A stretch of 64,000 nt of DNA from Hyphomicrobiales bacterium (GTDB lineage Bacteria; Pseudomonadota; Alphaproteobacteria; Rhizobiales; Rhizobiaceae): the NCBI GenBank assembly GCA_900471925.1, contig UCGV01000016.1, positions 62,001 to 126,000 of the forward strand, given 5' to 3'. Position numbers and translations under genes: made by a program. The notes under the pieces were generated by a model. The model saw only the letters and a list, made by a program, of their open reading frames with translations. It was not told the DNA's origin and made no database searches. Of this stretch, positions 1-7,498 are shown in pieces (within the stretch, counting starts at the first letter, position 1; each line of letters opens with the position of its first letter).

Positions 1-1245
1 GTCAATTCGAAGAACCTGCGCCCGCTCGGTGCGCTCGGCACCAGCTGCCCTGATCATTTCCTGCGTACCAAGATCCGTCCGCTGATCGTCGATTTCGACC
101 CGGCAAAGCCTGATGTCGACGCCATCATTGCCGGCCTCGACAAGGCGCTCGAAGACTACCGTGCCGATTACGCCCGCTATTACAACACTTGCAAGCACGA
201 CAATTCGCCTGCCATGCGCGATGCCAATCCGGTCATCTTCCTGGTACCGGGCGTCGGCATGCTCTCCTTCGCCCGCGACAAGGCAACCGCCCGCATTGCC
301 AGCGAATTCTATGTCAACGCCATCAATGTGATGCGCGGCTCCTCGACGGTTTCAGAATATCAGGGCCTGCCGGAGCAGGAAGCCTTCGACATCGAATATT
401 GGCTGCTCGAAGAAGCCAAGCTGCAGCGCATGCCGAAGCCGAAGAGCCTGGCCGGCAAAGTTGCCTTCGTCACCGGTGGCGCTGGCGGCATTGGCCGCGC
501 AACGGCGGCCCGTCTTGTTGGCGAGGGCGCCTGCGTGGTGCTTGCCGATATCGATCAGGAAGCACTTGAAAAGACCGAAGCCGAATTCGTGAAGAAGTAT
601 GGCGCTGATGCAGTGCGCACCTTGAAGCTCGACGTGACCAAGGAAGACGGCGTCATCGCCTCCTTCGCCGAGTCCTGCGTCGAATTCGGCGGCATCGATA
701 TCCTCGTCTCCAATGCCGGCATCGCTTCGTCGGCGCCGATCGAAACGACCGAGCTGTCGACGTGGAACCGCAATATCGACATTCTGGCAACCGGCTATTT
801 CCTTGTTTCGCGTGAGGCCTTCCGCCTGTTCCGCCGTCAGGCGCTGGGTGGCAACGTCGTCTTCATCGCGTCGAAGAACGGTCTTGCCGCTTCGCCAGGT
901 GCCGCAGCCTATTGCACGGCAAAGGCTGCAGAAATCCACCTTGCCCGTTGCCTGGCGCTGGAAGGCGCAGAAGCCGGTATCCGCGTCAACACGGTCAATC
1001 CGGATGCGGTGCTGCGCGGCTCGAAGATCTGGAGCGGCGAGTGGCGCGAACAGCGCGCCGCCTCCTCGAAGATCGAAGTGGATGACCTCGAGGAACATTA
1101 CCGCAAGCGTTCCATGCTGAAGCTCAACGTCTTCCCGGAGGATATCGCTGAAGCCGTGTATTTCCTGGCGTCAGATCTTTCGGCCAAGTCGACCGGCAAT
1201 ATCATCAACGTCGATGCAGGCAACGTTCAGAGCTTCACGCGCTGA
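1..1245 (+). CDS. rhaD: Bifunctional rhamnulose-1-phosphate aldolase / short-chain dehydrogenase, C-terminal part
   Basis: The frame is open from base 1, so the gene begins upstream; 414 C-terminal residues are visible. The first ~140 belong to the end of a class II aldolase-type domain. The rest is a complete short-chain dehydrogenase with the nucleotide-binding motif TGGAGGIG (bases ~472-495), NAG, and the catalytic pair YCTAK near base 910. This fusion is the rhizobial RhaD, in which the aldolase splits rhamnulose-1-phosphate into DHAP and lactaldehyde and the dehydrogenase is thought to act on lactaldehyde. rhaI follows after 50 bases with a strong ribosome site, supporting one rha operon. 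Family assignment is firm; the exact dehydrogenase substrate is from family knowledge. Confidence 0.93.
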   Translation, partial: VNSKNLRPLGALGTSCPDHFLRTKIRPLIVDFDPAKPDVDAIIAGLDKALEDYRADYARYYNTCKHDNSPAMRDANPVIFLVPGVGMLSFARDKATARIASEFYVNAINVMRGSSTVSEYQGLPEQEAFDIEYWLLEEAKLQRMPKPKSLAGKVAFVTGGAGGIGRATAARLVGEGACVVLADIDQEALEKTEAEFVKKYGADAVRTLKLDVTKEDGVIASFAESCVEFGGIDILVSNAGIASSAPIETTELSTWNRNIDILATGYFLVSREAFRLFRRQALGGNVVFIASKNGLAASPGAAAYCTAKAAEIHLARCLALEGAEAGIRVNTVNPDAVLRGSKIWSGEWREQRAASSKIEVDDLEEHYRKRSMLKLNVFPEDIAEAVYFLASDLSAKSTGNIINVDAGNVQSFTR

Positions 1246-1295
1246 TCGCGAGCGGCGGGCAGCGCCCGCCGCAACACAATTTCTGGGAGGACGAC

Positions 1296-2588
1296 ATGGC
1301 TGAATTCAGGATTGCGCCGGATCTGGTCGCAACGGAAAACGACAGGCGCGCTGCCGCGCTGAAGGCCGACTATGAAGCGTTGGGCGCAACGCTTGCCCGC
1401 CGCGGCGTCGATATCGAAGCGATCACCCGCAAGGTGGCGGAATTTACAGTTGCTGTGCCCTCCTGGGGCGTAGGCACTGGCGGCACGCGCTTTGCCCGCT
1501 TCCCCGGCACCGGCGAACCACGCGGCATTTTTGACAAGCTCGACGATTGCGCCGTCATTAATCAGCTGACACAGGCGACACCGACCGTGTCGCTGCATAT
1601 CCCCTGGGACAAGACCGATGCGAAGGAACTGAAGGCGAAGGGCGACGCGCTCGGCCTCGGTTTCGACGCGATGAATTCCAACACCTTCTCGGATGCGCCC
1701 GGCCAGAAGCTGACCTACAAATACGGTTCACTCAGCCACACGGATGCAGCGACCCGTCAGCAGGCGATCGAGCATAATCTGGAATGCATCGAGATCGGCA
1801 AGGCGATCGGCTCCAAGGCGCTGACCGTCTGGATCGGCGATGGTTCCAATTTCCCCGGCCAGAGCAATTTCACCAAGGCATTCGAGCGCTACCTTGCCTC
1901 GATGGCCGACATCTATAAGGCATTGCCCGACGATTGGCGGCTCTTCTCCGAGCACAAGATGTACGAGCCGGCCTTCTATTCGACGGTCGTACAGGACTGG
2001 GGTACGAACTATCTGATTGCCCAGACGCTTGGTCCCAAGGCGCATTGCCTCGTCGATCTTGGCCATCATGCGCCGAACACCAATATCGAGATGATCGTCG
2101 CCCGCCTGATCCAGTTCGGCAAGCTCGGCGGCTTCCATTTCAACGACTCGAAATATGGAGACGATGATCTCGATGCCGGTGCGATCGAACCTTATCGCCT
2201 GTTCCTCGTCTTCAACGAGCTTGTCGATGCGGAGGCGCGCGGCGTCAACGATTTCCATCCGGCCCATATGATCGACCAGTCGCATAATGTCACCGACCCG
2301 ATCGAAAGCCTGATCAACAGTGCCAATGAAATCCGCCGCGCCTACGCACAGGCGCTCATCGTCGATCGCAAGGCACTCGAAGGCTACCAGCAGGACAATG
2401 ACGCGATGATGGCGTCGGAAACGCTGAAACGCGCTTTCCGCGCCGATGTCGAGCCGATCCTGGCCGAGGCACGCCGCCGCGCCGGCGGCGCAATCGACCC
2501 GATCGCCAGTTACCGTGCCAGCGGCTACCGAAAAAAGGTCGCCGCCGAGCGCCCGGCTTCCGTCTCCGGCGGCGGTGGCATTATCTGA
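1296..2588 (+). CDS. rhaI: L-rhamnose isomerase (rhizobial/Pseudomonas type)
   Basis: This 430-residue protein matches the length and character of the TIM-barrel L-rhamnose isomerase found in rhizobia and Pseudomonas stutzeri, which converts L-rhamnose to L-rhamnulose in the cytoplasm. Residues consistent with the metal site are visible, including LVDLGHH around residue 252 and the GGFHFNDSKYGDDD stretch near residue 280. The ATG has a clear GGGAGGA ribosome site 5 bases upstream. It follows rhaD directly on the same strand, so the pair encodes isomerisation and then cleavage of the phosphorylated ketose. The C-terminal tail is Gly/Ser-rich. A hairpin overlapping the 3' end probably terminates the operon. 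Confidence 0.93.
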   Translation: MAEFRIAPDLVATENDRRAAALKADYEALGATLARRGVDIEAITRKVAEFTVAVPSWGVGTGGTRFARFPGTGEPRGIFDKLDDCAVINQLTQATPTVSLHIPWDKTDAKELKAKGDALGLGFDAMNSNTFSDAPGQKLTYKYGSLSHTDAATRQQAIEHNLECIEIGKAIGSKALTVWIGDGSNFPGQSNFTKAFERYLASMADIYKALPDDWRLFSEHKMYEPAFYSTVVQDWGTNYLIAQTLGPKAHCLVDLGHHAPNTNIEMIVARLIQFGKLGGFHFNDSKYGDDDLDAGAIEPYRLFLVFNELVDAEARGVNDFHPAHMIDQSHNVTDPIESLINSANEIRRAYAQALIVDRKALEGYQQDNDAMMASETLKRAFRADVEPILAEARRRAGGAIDPIASYRASGYRKKVAAERPASVSGGGGII

Positions 2589-2594
2589 CCAGTA

Positions 2595-2617
2595 GGAAGC
2601 CGCGGATCACGGCTTCC
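2595..2617. terminator. Hairpin between convergent rhaI and AhpD-like gene
   Basis: GGAAGCCG (2595-2602) pairs perfectly with CGGCTTCC (2610-2617) across a 7-base loop. It lies just after the rhaI stop and overlaps the last codons of the convergent gene, so it could serve both strands. No long T-run follows. Confidence 0.5.
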
Positions 2618-3065
2618 ATTGACCCGCGACCTGCCGGGTAGCGACGTTCAGCCGGTTCCAGACGTTGATATTGGCGATTGCGATGACAAGGGCTGCAAGG
2701 CTCTTGCCATCGTAGTGGCGCGTGCATTCGTTCCAGACCTCATCGGGTACGGGATCGGCGCGGTCGCTGAGGCGGGTCACGGCTTCGGTGAGCGCAAGCG
2801 CTGCGCGTTCGGCATCACTGTAGTAGGGGGCGTCGCGCCAGCCTGCCACGGAAAATAGCCGCTCGTCGCTCTCCCCGAGCTTGCGGGCGATGCGCCAATG
2901 GCCGTCGATGCAGACGCCACAGCCATTGATCTGGCTGGCGCGCAGATAGATGATTTCCAGGAACGCCGGCGAAAGTCCGGCCTTGGCCGGCACATTGCCG
3001 AAGGCCGCCAGTGCCTGCATGGCCTCCGGGATCACGAGGGCCGGATTTCCCATTCTTTCTTGCAT
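2607..3065 (-). CDS. Carboxymuconolactone decarboxylase / AhpD-like protein
   Basis: A 152-residue protein with the AhpD-core motif CGVCIDGH (CxxCxxxH), followed by the helical pattern typical of carboxymuconolactone decarboxylase-like alkylhydroperoxidases. These usually act as peroxidase-type redox proteins, the two cysteines and the histidine forming the active centre. The start chosen is the ATG at 3065, which has AGGAG 7 bases upstream; a TTG two codons earlier is less likely. It is convergent with rhaI and unrelated to it. About 70 bases upstream is a sequence matching the ECF41 promoter pattern, and genes of this family are known ECF41 partners, so regulation by the sigma factor at 15343 is likely. 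Confidence 0.85.
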   Translation of the reverse strand: MQERMGNPALVIPEAMQALAAFGNVPAKAGLSPAFLEIIYLRASQINGCGVCIDGHWRIARKLGESDERLFSVAGWRDAPYYSDAERAALALTEAVTRLSDRADPVPDEVWNECTRHYDGKSLAALVIAIANINVWNRLNVATRQVAGQWKP

Positions 3066-3136
3066 GTTCAATCTCCTGATGAAGCGGTCAATGCGACGCG
3101 GGGCCGTGTTGTTCGGCTTCCATTCGTCACTGGCTT

Positions 3137-3163
3137 GACGGATCAGGATGAGAAAACGTGACC
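3137..3163 (-). promoter_or_regulatory. Probable ECF41-type promoter of the AhpD-like gene
   Basis: On the minus strand GGTCACG (3163-3157), a 16-base spacer and CGTC (3140-3137) reproduce the TGTCACA-N16-CGTC element found upstream of the ECF41 gene at 15281-15307. Five of seven -35 bases, the exact spacer length and the whole -10 core agree. It lies 71 bases upstream of the ATG at 3065. Confidence 0.6.
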
Positions 3164-3194
3164 GAAGTCCGGGAAAAATTATCGTTGCTATTCT

Positions 3195-3226
3195 GCGGGG
3201 CCGGCTTTGCCGGGCGCCGGCCCCGC
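3195..3226 (-). terminator. Hairpin after the type I secretion operon
   Basis: An 11-bp perfect GC-rich stem, GCGGGGCCGGC (3195-3205) with GCCGGCCCCGC (3216-3226), and a 10-base loop, 11 bases after the stop of the HlyD-like gene. On the minus strand an A/T-rich run (ATAATTTTT) follows about 12 bases later. Confidence 0.6.
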
Positions 3227-3236
3227 TGCTCTTGCG

Positions 3237-4556
3237 TCAAGTTTCCCTGAACGCACGCATCATCTGATCGTAGAAGGGCTTGACCAAATAGGAGGCAGCA
3301 CTTCTCTTTCCTGTCTGAATGAACGCCTCTACCGGCATGCCGGGTACGATCGCCACATTGCCGAGGCGGCCGATTTCGGCCGCGGGAATGCCGATCCGCA
3401 CGCTGTAATAGGTGGCGCCCGTTCGGGTATCGGTGGAAATATCGGGCGAGATGCTGCTGACGATACCGTTGACTTCCGGGGTCGTGCGCTGGCTGAAGGC
3501 GGTAAATCTCAGCACCGCGCCCTGCTCCAGATGCATCTGGTCGATGTCCTGCGGCTTGACGCGGGCTTCGACGGCAAGCAGGTCGTCAACCGGCACGATC
3601 TGCATCAGCACGTCGCCCGGGGCGACGACGCCGCCGATCGTATGCACCGCAAGTTCGTGAACATAGCCATCCTGCGGCGCGCGAATATCGATGCGCTTCA
3701 GCTGATCCTCCTCGGCGATCTGGCGTTCTTCGAGTTCTCCGATCTTGCCATCAATCTCGCGGAGTTCTCCGGCCACCTCGCTTGCCAGATCCTCATCGAT
3801 CTGGATGATCTGCAGGCGGATTTCGCTAATCCTGACGCGTGCCGAAGAGATCGAGGACGACAGTTCCGCGTGTTCGCCGCGCGTGCGGACCAGGTCGCGA
3901 TCCAGCGTGTTGATGCGATTGAATTCGACGAGCTTGAGTTCCCAAAGGCGGCGGGCGGCATCGGCTTCTTTGCCAATCAGCTCGCCTTCCTGATCCTTGG
4001 CGGTTTGCTGGGCGGCGAGCCCGTTGATCTGCTCTTCAAGCTGCCCGATGCGCTCTCCGAGCTGGCGGCGTTGCCCGTCGCGGGCGGCCTTGCGGATATC
4101 GAAGAGCCGGGTTTCGGCGCGGACGATTTCTGCGACATCAGTCTCCGCCATGCGTCTGGTCAACTCGCTAGGAAACTCGACCTGATCGCTATGATCGCGT
4201 TCGGCCTGCAGGCGCGCCTTGCGGCCGCGCATCTGGTCGAGTCCCTTGGTGACGATGGCAAGATTGGCGCGCAGCACCGTATCATCCAGCCGGATGAGCA
4301 AGTCGCCGGTTTTGACCAGCGTGTCGTTCTTCACCAAGATCTGATCGACAACGCCGCCGGTCGGATGCTGTACCTTCTTGGCATAGCTGGCCGATACGAT
4401 CATGCCGGGCGAGATCAGCGCGCCTGCGAGGTCGGTGGTTGCGGCCCAGCCGCCGACGCCACAATTCAGTACGACGATAAGGGCAACGCCGGCGATGATA
4501 TGGCGCCGGATGGATTTGCGGATCGATCGGGGATTGTTTTCGTTGATTTCCTGCAT
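3237..4556 (-). CDS. HlyD-family type I secretion periplasmic adaptor (PrsE-like)
   Basis: The membrane-fusion protein of a type I exporter. From ATG 4556 (439 residues) it has a short cytoplasmic tail, one membrane helix at about residues 19-37, a lipoyl-like strand, a long charged alpha-helical hairpin (about residues 85-270, rich in E, R and L heptads), a second lipoyl half with APQDGYVHEL, and a beta-barrel end. This is the usual HlyD/PrsE layout and length. A TTG eight codons upstream (4580) is an alternative start; neither has a strong ribosome site. It is last in the operon with the ABC exporter and a small RTX protein. No TolC-like outer-membrane gene is nearby, as is common for PrsDE systems. 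Confidence 0.9.
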   Translation of the reverse strand: MQEINENNPRSIRKSIRRHIIAGVALIVVLNCGVGGWAATTDLAGALISPGMIVSASYAKKVQHPTGGVVDQILVKNDTLVKTGDLLIRLDDTVLRANLAIVTKGLDQMRGRKARLQAERDHSDQVEFPSELTRRMAETDVAEIVRAETRLFDIRKAARDGQRRQLGERIGQLEEQINGLAAQQTAKDQEGELIGKEADAARRLWELKLVEFNRINTLDRDLVRTRGEHAELSSSISSARVRISEIRLQIIQIDEDLASEVAGELREIDGKIGELEERQIAEEDQLKRIDIRAPQDGYVHELAVHTIGGVVAPGDVLMQIVPVDDLLAVEARVKPQDIDQMHLEQGAVLRFTAFSQRTTPEVNGIVSSISPDISTDTRTGATYYSVRIGIPAAEIGRLGNVAIVPGMPVEAFIQTGKRSAASYLVKPFYDQMMRAFRET

Positions 4557-4617
4557 GTCGTTACACCAGACTTGAGACAATTGTTCGGAAAGGCATCATG
4601 GCCGGTTTCGATCAGTT

Positions 4618-5619
4618 CTAGACTTCGAAGCGGAAATCGCTTGCCGTCAGGCTCGAGAGCGTGACGTGACTGAGCAGCAGCGTCGAGCCGTCGTGAAGCG
4701 TCAGCATCACGCCTGCATCCGTTGCCATCAGATTGTGGGAAAGGGCTGCGAAATCGGCAAATTCGCTCTTTGCCACAGATATGACGTCGAGATCGCCATT
4801 CGCCTTGAAATCGGTGATCGTGTCATGGCCGTAGCTCGAGCGGAAAAGAAAGGTGTCGGCCCCGGCGCCGCCCGTCATCTCGTCGTCGCCCTTGTCGCCG
4901 ACGATAAAATCCTTTCCGGCTCCGCCGGAAAGCGTGTCGTTGCCGTTGCCGCCGAGCAGCCGGTCGTTGCCGCCGAGCCCAAGCAGCAGATCGGCACCAT
5001 CGCGGCCGAAGAGATAATCGTTGTCGGTGGTGCCTTGCATGATGTCGTTGCCATCGGTGCCAAGCACGACATGCGCGTCGTCTCCCGGCAGCGATTGCGA
5101 TGGCGGGACGAACGGTTTGGACGGTATTCCGCTATCGTCGGATGCCGCTCCCCCCGACGTGCCGACTTGCCCGCCGTGCGGGCTGCCAGGAACCGAGCCG
5201 TGCCCGCCGCCACTAGCGAGATGGCGGGCTCCGGCAACGCCGAGGCCGATGTGAGCGAAGGCGGCACGATCGCTCTCGTTCGAATGGCGAAGCGCACCGA
5301 CATCGAGATGACTGAAGTCGGCAGAGCCTGAAAAGTCGTCATCCGAATTGTCGGAGCGATCGATGCCTGGATTGCCGACAATGTCGACATGCGTGTCGGG
5401 CAGCGGTTCCGAACCGCCGAGCGGACGGCCCTTCCTTGCCGTGTCGTTGGCGAGGCCATGCTCCTTGGGATCTTCTTCCTCGGCCGTGATGGCGCTCATC
5501 GCCGCCGCCGTGCCGAGCAATCCGGTTTCGAGCAGGATGAGGACTGCCGTCCCGACGATGGTGTCGCGGCGAGCCGAGCGGACGAACGCGTCCGAACTGA
5601 ATTTCATCGGCTTCTTCAT
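4618..5619 (-). CDS. Small RTX calcium-binding protein inside the exporter operon
   Basis: 333 residues. A hydrophobic segment lies at about residues 21-41, unusual for a type I substrate, then a low-complexity Gly/Ser/Asp/His linker to about 185. RTX nonapeptide repeats (GxDGNDxxxG, GGxGNDxL, GGAGxD) follow at about 187-255. The last ~75 residues (DTFLFRSSYGHDTITDF to the end) closely resemble the C-terminus of the giant RTX protein at 7499-11137, so both probably carry the same type I secretion signal. The ATG overlaps the stop of the ABC exporter gene by 4 bases, indicating translational coupling. Calcium-dependent folding outside the cell is the family expectation; no enzymatic domain is visible. 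Confidence 0.82.
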   Translation of the reverse strand: MKKPMKFSSDAFVRSARRDTIVGTAVLILLETGLLGTAAAMSAITAEEEDPKEHGLANDTARKGRPLGGSEPLPDTHVDIVGNPGIDRSDNSDDDFSGSADFSHLDVGALRHSNESDRAAFAHIGLGVAGARHLASGGGHGSVPGSPHGGQVGTSGGAASDDSGIPSKPFVPPSQSLPGDDAHVVLGTDGNDIMQGTTDNDYLFGRDGADLLLGLGGNDRLLGGNGNDTLSGGAGKDFIVGDKGDDEMTGGAGADTFLFRSSYGHDTITDFKANGDLDVISVAKSEFADFAALSHNLMATDAGVMLTLHDGSTLLLSHVTLSSLTASDFRFEV

Positions 5620-7343
5620 GATGCCGCCGTCGGCTTGGGGATGACCTTGAGACCCGGATTGGGCTGAAGCACCCTGGCAAGCACTTCTTCCTTCGGGCCG
5701 AAGGCTTGTTGGCGTCCTTGCTGCACGGTCAGCACCAGATCGCAGGCGCCAAGAGCGCTTGGCCGGTGCGCGACGACGACCACGATCCCCTGGCGCTGGC
5801 GCACGCCGAGCATGGCGCGTGTTAGCGCCTCTTCGCCATCGCCGTCGAGGTTGGAGTTGGGTTCGTCGAGAACGACAAGGAAGGGATCGCCGAACAGGGC
5901 GCGTGCGAGCGCGAGGCGTTGCCTCTGGCCGGAGGACAGGTTCTCGCCGTGTTCTCCGATCGGCGTGTCGTAACCCTGCGGCCAGCTGAGGATGAGTTCG
6001 TGGATGGAGGCAGCCTTCGCTGCCGCGATGATCTTGTCCGGGGTCGCGGCCGGGTCGAACCGGCAGATATTTTCCGCCACAGTTCCTTCAAGCAATTCGA
6101 CATTCTGCGGCAGGTAGCCGATATGCGTGCCAAGCGCTTCCGACGACCAGAGGTTCAGCGGTGCGCCATCAAGGGCGACCGTACCGCGCTGCGGGCTCCA
6201 GACGCCGACGAGGAGACGCGCGAGCGATGATTTGCCGGAAGCGCTCGGGCCGATAACGCCGAGGCCGTTGCCGGGCTTGAGGACGAAGTTGATATCCTGA
6301 AGCACCATCCTCTGCACATCAGGCGGGGAAGCGGCGACGTTCTGGACGGCCACTTCGAACTGCGGCTTGGGAAGCGCCATGGGATCTTTCTGCTCCGGCA
6401 GCAGCGCGAGCAGCTTGTCCAGCCGCGCCTTTGCCTGACGCGCCGCCGCAAAACTTTTCCAGTTGGAAATCGCCAGGTCGATCGGAGCGAGCGCACGGGC
6501 CGAGAGGATGGAGCCGGCGATAATGACGCCTGATGTCGCCTCCTGGCCGATCACCAGATAGGCACCGACGGCCAGCACGCCGGACTGCAACAGCATGCGG
6601 AACACTCGGCCGAGACCGGCGAAGCCGCCTGACGTGTCGCTGGTCGATTGCTGGGCCTGAATGTACCAATGGCTGACATCCTGCCACCGCTGGCGCACGC
6701 GCCCGGTCATGCCCATGGCGACGATTGCTTCGGCGTTGCGCCGGCCCATTTCGAGGATGCGGGTGCGCGCGACGCCCTGGCGGGCGGTTTCTTGTGTCGG
6801 CACACGCGACATGATTTCGGTCAGCAGTGTGAGGAAGATCAGGAAGATCACACCTGAGAGCACGGCGAGGCCGAGCAGTTGGTGAAACAGGAAGCAGATA
6901 CCGAGATAGAAGGGCAGCCAGGGCATGTCGAAAAATGCGCCCGGTCCCGAACTCGACAGGAAGCCCCTAATCGTGTCGAGATCGCGCAGCGGCTGGCTGC
7001 TTTCGCCGGCGCGCGGTGCCTTGAGCTGCAGGCCGATGACGGCATCGAAGACGCGCGAGCCGAGCGATTGATCGAGACTGGCGCCGATCCGCGTGAGCAG
7101 CCTCGTTCGCATCAGTTCCAGCGAGCCCTGGAAAAAGTAGAGAATGGTGACGAGGGCAAAAAGCCCCGCAAGTGTCGGAAGGCTGCCGCTCGGAATGACC
7201 CGGTCGTAGACCTCCATCATGAAAAGCGAACCGGAAAGGGCCAGGATATTGATGAAGCCGCTGAAGACCCCGATCCCGATGAAGGCGCCACGATAGGCGC
7301 CCAGTGCGGCCGCAATCTCCGACCCTGATTCATTCTTACGCAT
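5616..7343 (-). CDS. Type I secretion system ABC permease/ATPase (PrsD-like)
   Basis: 575 residues: an N-terminal transmembrane domain with about six helices and a C-terminal ATPase. Walker A is GPSASGKSS (about residue 365), the signature is LSSGQRQRLALAR, Walker B ends FLVVLDEPNSNLD, and the H-loop is VVAHRPSA. There is no N-terminal C39 peptidase domain, which fits the PrsD/AprD group exporting RTX proteins without leader cleavage. ATG 7343 is preferred; a GTG two codons earlier (7349) is possible. Neighbours are the RTX substrates and the HlyD adaptor, so the exported cargo is very probably the two RTX proteins here. Confidence 0.92.
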   Translation of the reverse strand: MRKNESGSEIAAALGAYRGAFIGIGVFSGFINILALSGSLFMMEVYDRVIPSGSLPTLAGLFALVTILYFFQGSLELMRTRLLTRIGASLDQSLGSRVFDAVIGLQLKAPRAGESSQPLRDLDTIRGFLSSSGPGAFFDMPWLPFYLGICFLFHQLLGLAVLSGVIFLIFLTLLTEIMSRVPTQETARQGVARTRILEMGRRNAEAIVAMGMTGRVRQRWQDVSHWYIQAQQSTSDTSGGFAGLGRVFRMLLQSGVLAVGAYLVIGQEATSGVIIAGSILSARALAPIDLAISNWKSFAAARQAKARLDKLLALLPEQKDPMALPKPQFEVAVQNVAASPPDVQRMVLQDINFVLKPGNGLGVIGPSASGKSSLARLLVGVWSPQRGTVALDGAPLNLWSSEALGTHIGYLPQNVELLEGTVAENICRFDPAATPDKIIAAAKAASIHELILSWPQGYDTPIGEHGENLSSGQRQRLALARALFGDPFLVVLDEPNSNLDGDGEEALTRAMLGVRQRQGIVVVVAHRPSALGACDLVLTVQQGRQQAFGPKEEVLARVLQPNPGLKVIPKPTAAS

Positions 7344-7458
7344 TGTCACAACCGGTACTCTTCAAATGACAGTTTAAGAATTGCCTTGAACACGGAAGTG
7401 GAGGTCGCCGGATGTGCCGGCGGCCGTCCTGTTTGAAGCAAGGTGTGGAACCTGTCGA

Positions 7459-7488
7459 AAGGTCCCGCGCCTTTTGGCGCGGGACCTT
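7459..7488 (-). terminator. Strong hairpin between giant RTX gene and exporter operon
   Basis: A 13-bp perfect stem, AAGGTCCCGCGCC (7459-7471) with GGCGCGGGACCTT (7476-7488), loop TTTT. It lies 11 bases after the stop of the giant RTX gene and 116 bases before the exporter gene, so it may limit read-through and set a substrate:exporter ratio. No T-run follows on the minus strand. Confidence 0.6.
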
Positions 7489-7498
7489 GTCACCGCTA

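Noticed and set aside
3207..4664. A 485-codon plus-strand frame opposite the HlyD gene
   Set aside because: Antisense shadow of the adaptor gene; no ribosome site or family features.
4880..5060. Short tandem DNA repeats in the RTX regions, also at 7700-7860 and 8880-9180
   Set aside because: These are codon-level echoes of GGxGxDxL nonapeptides, not CRISPR or mobile repeats; unit length and sequence vary.
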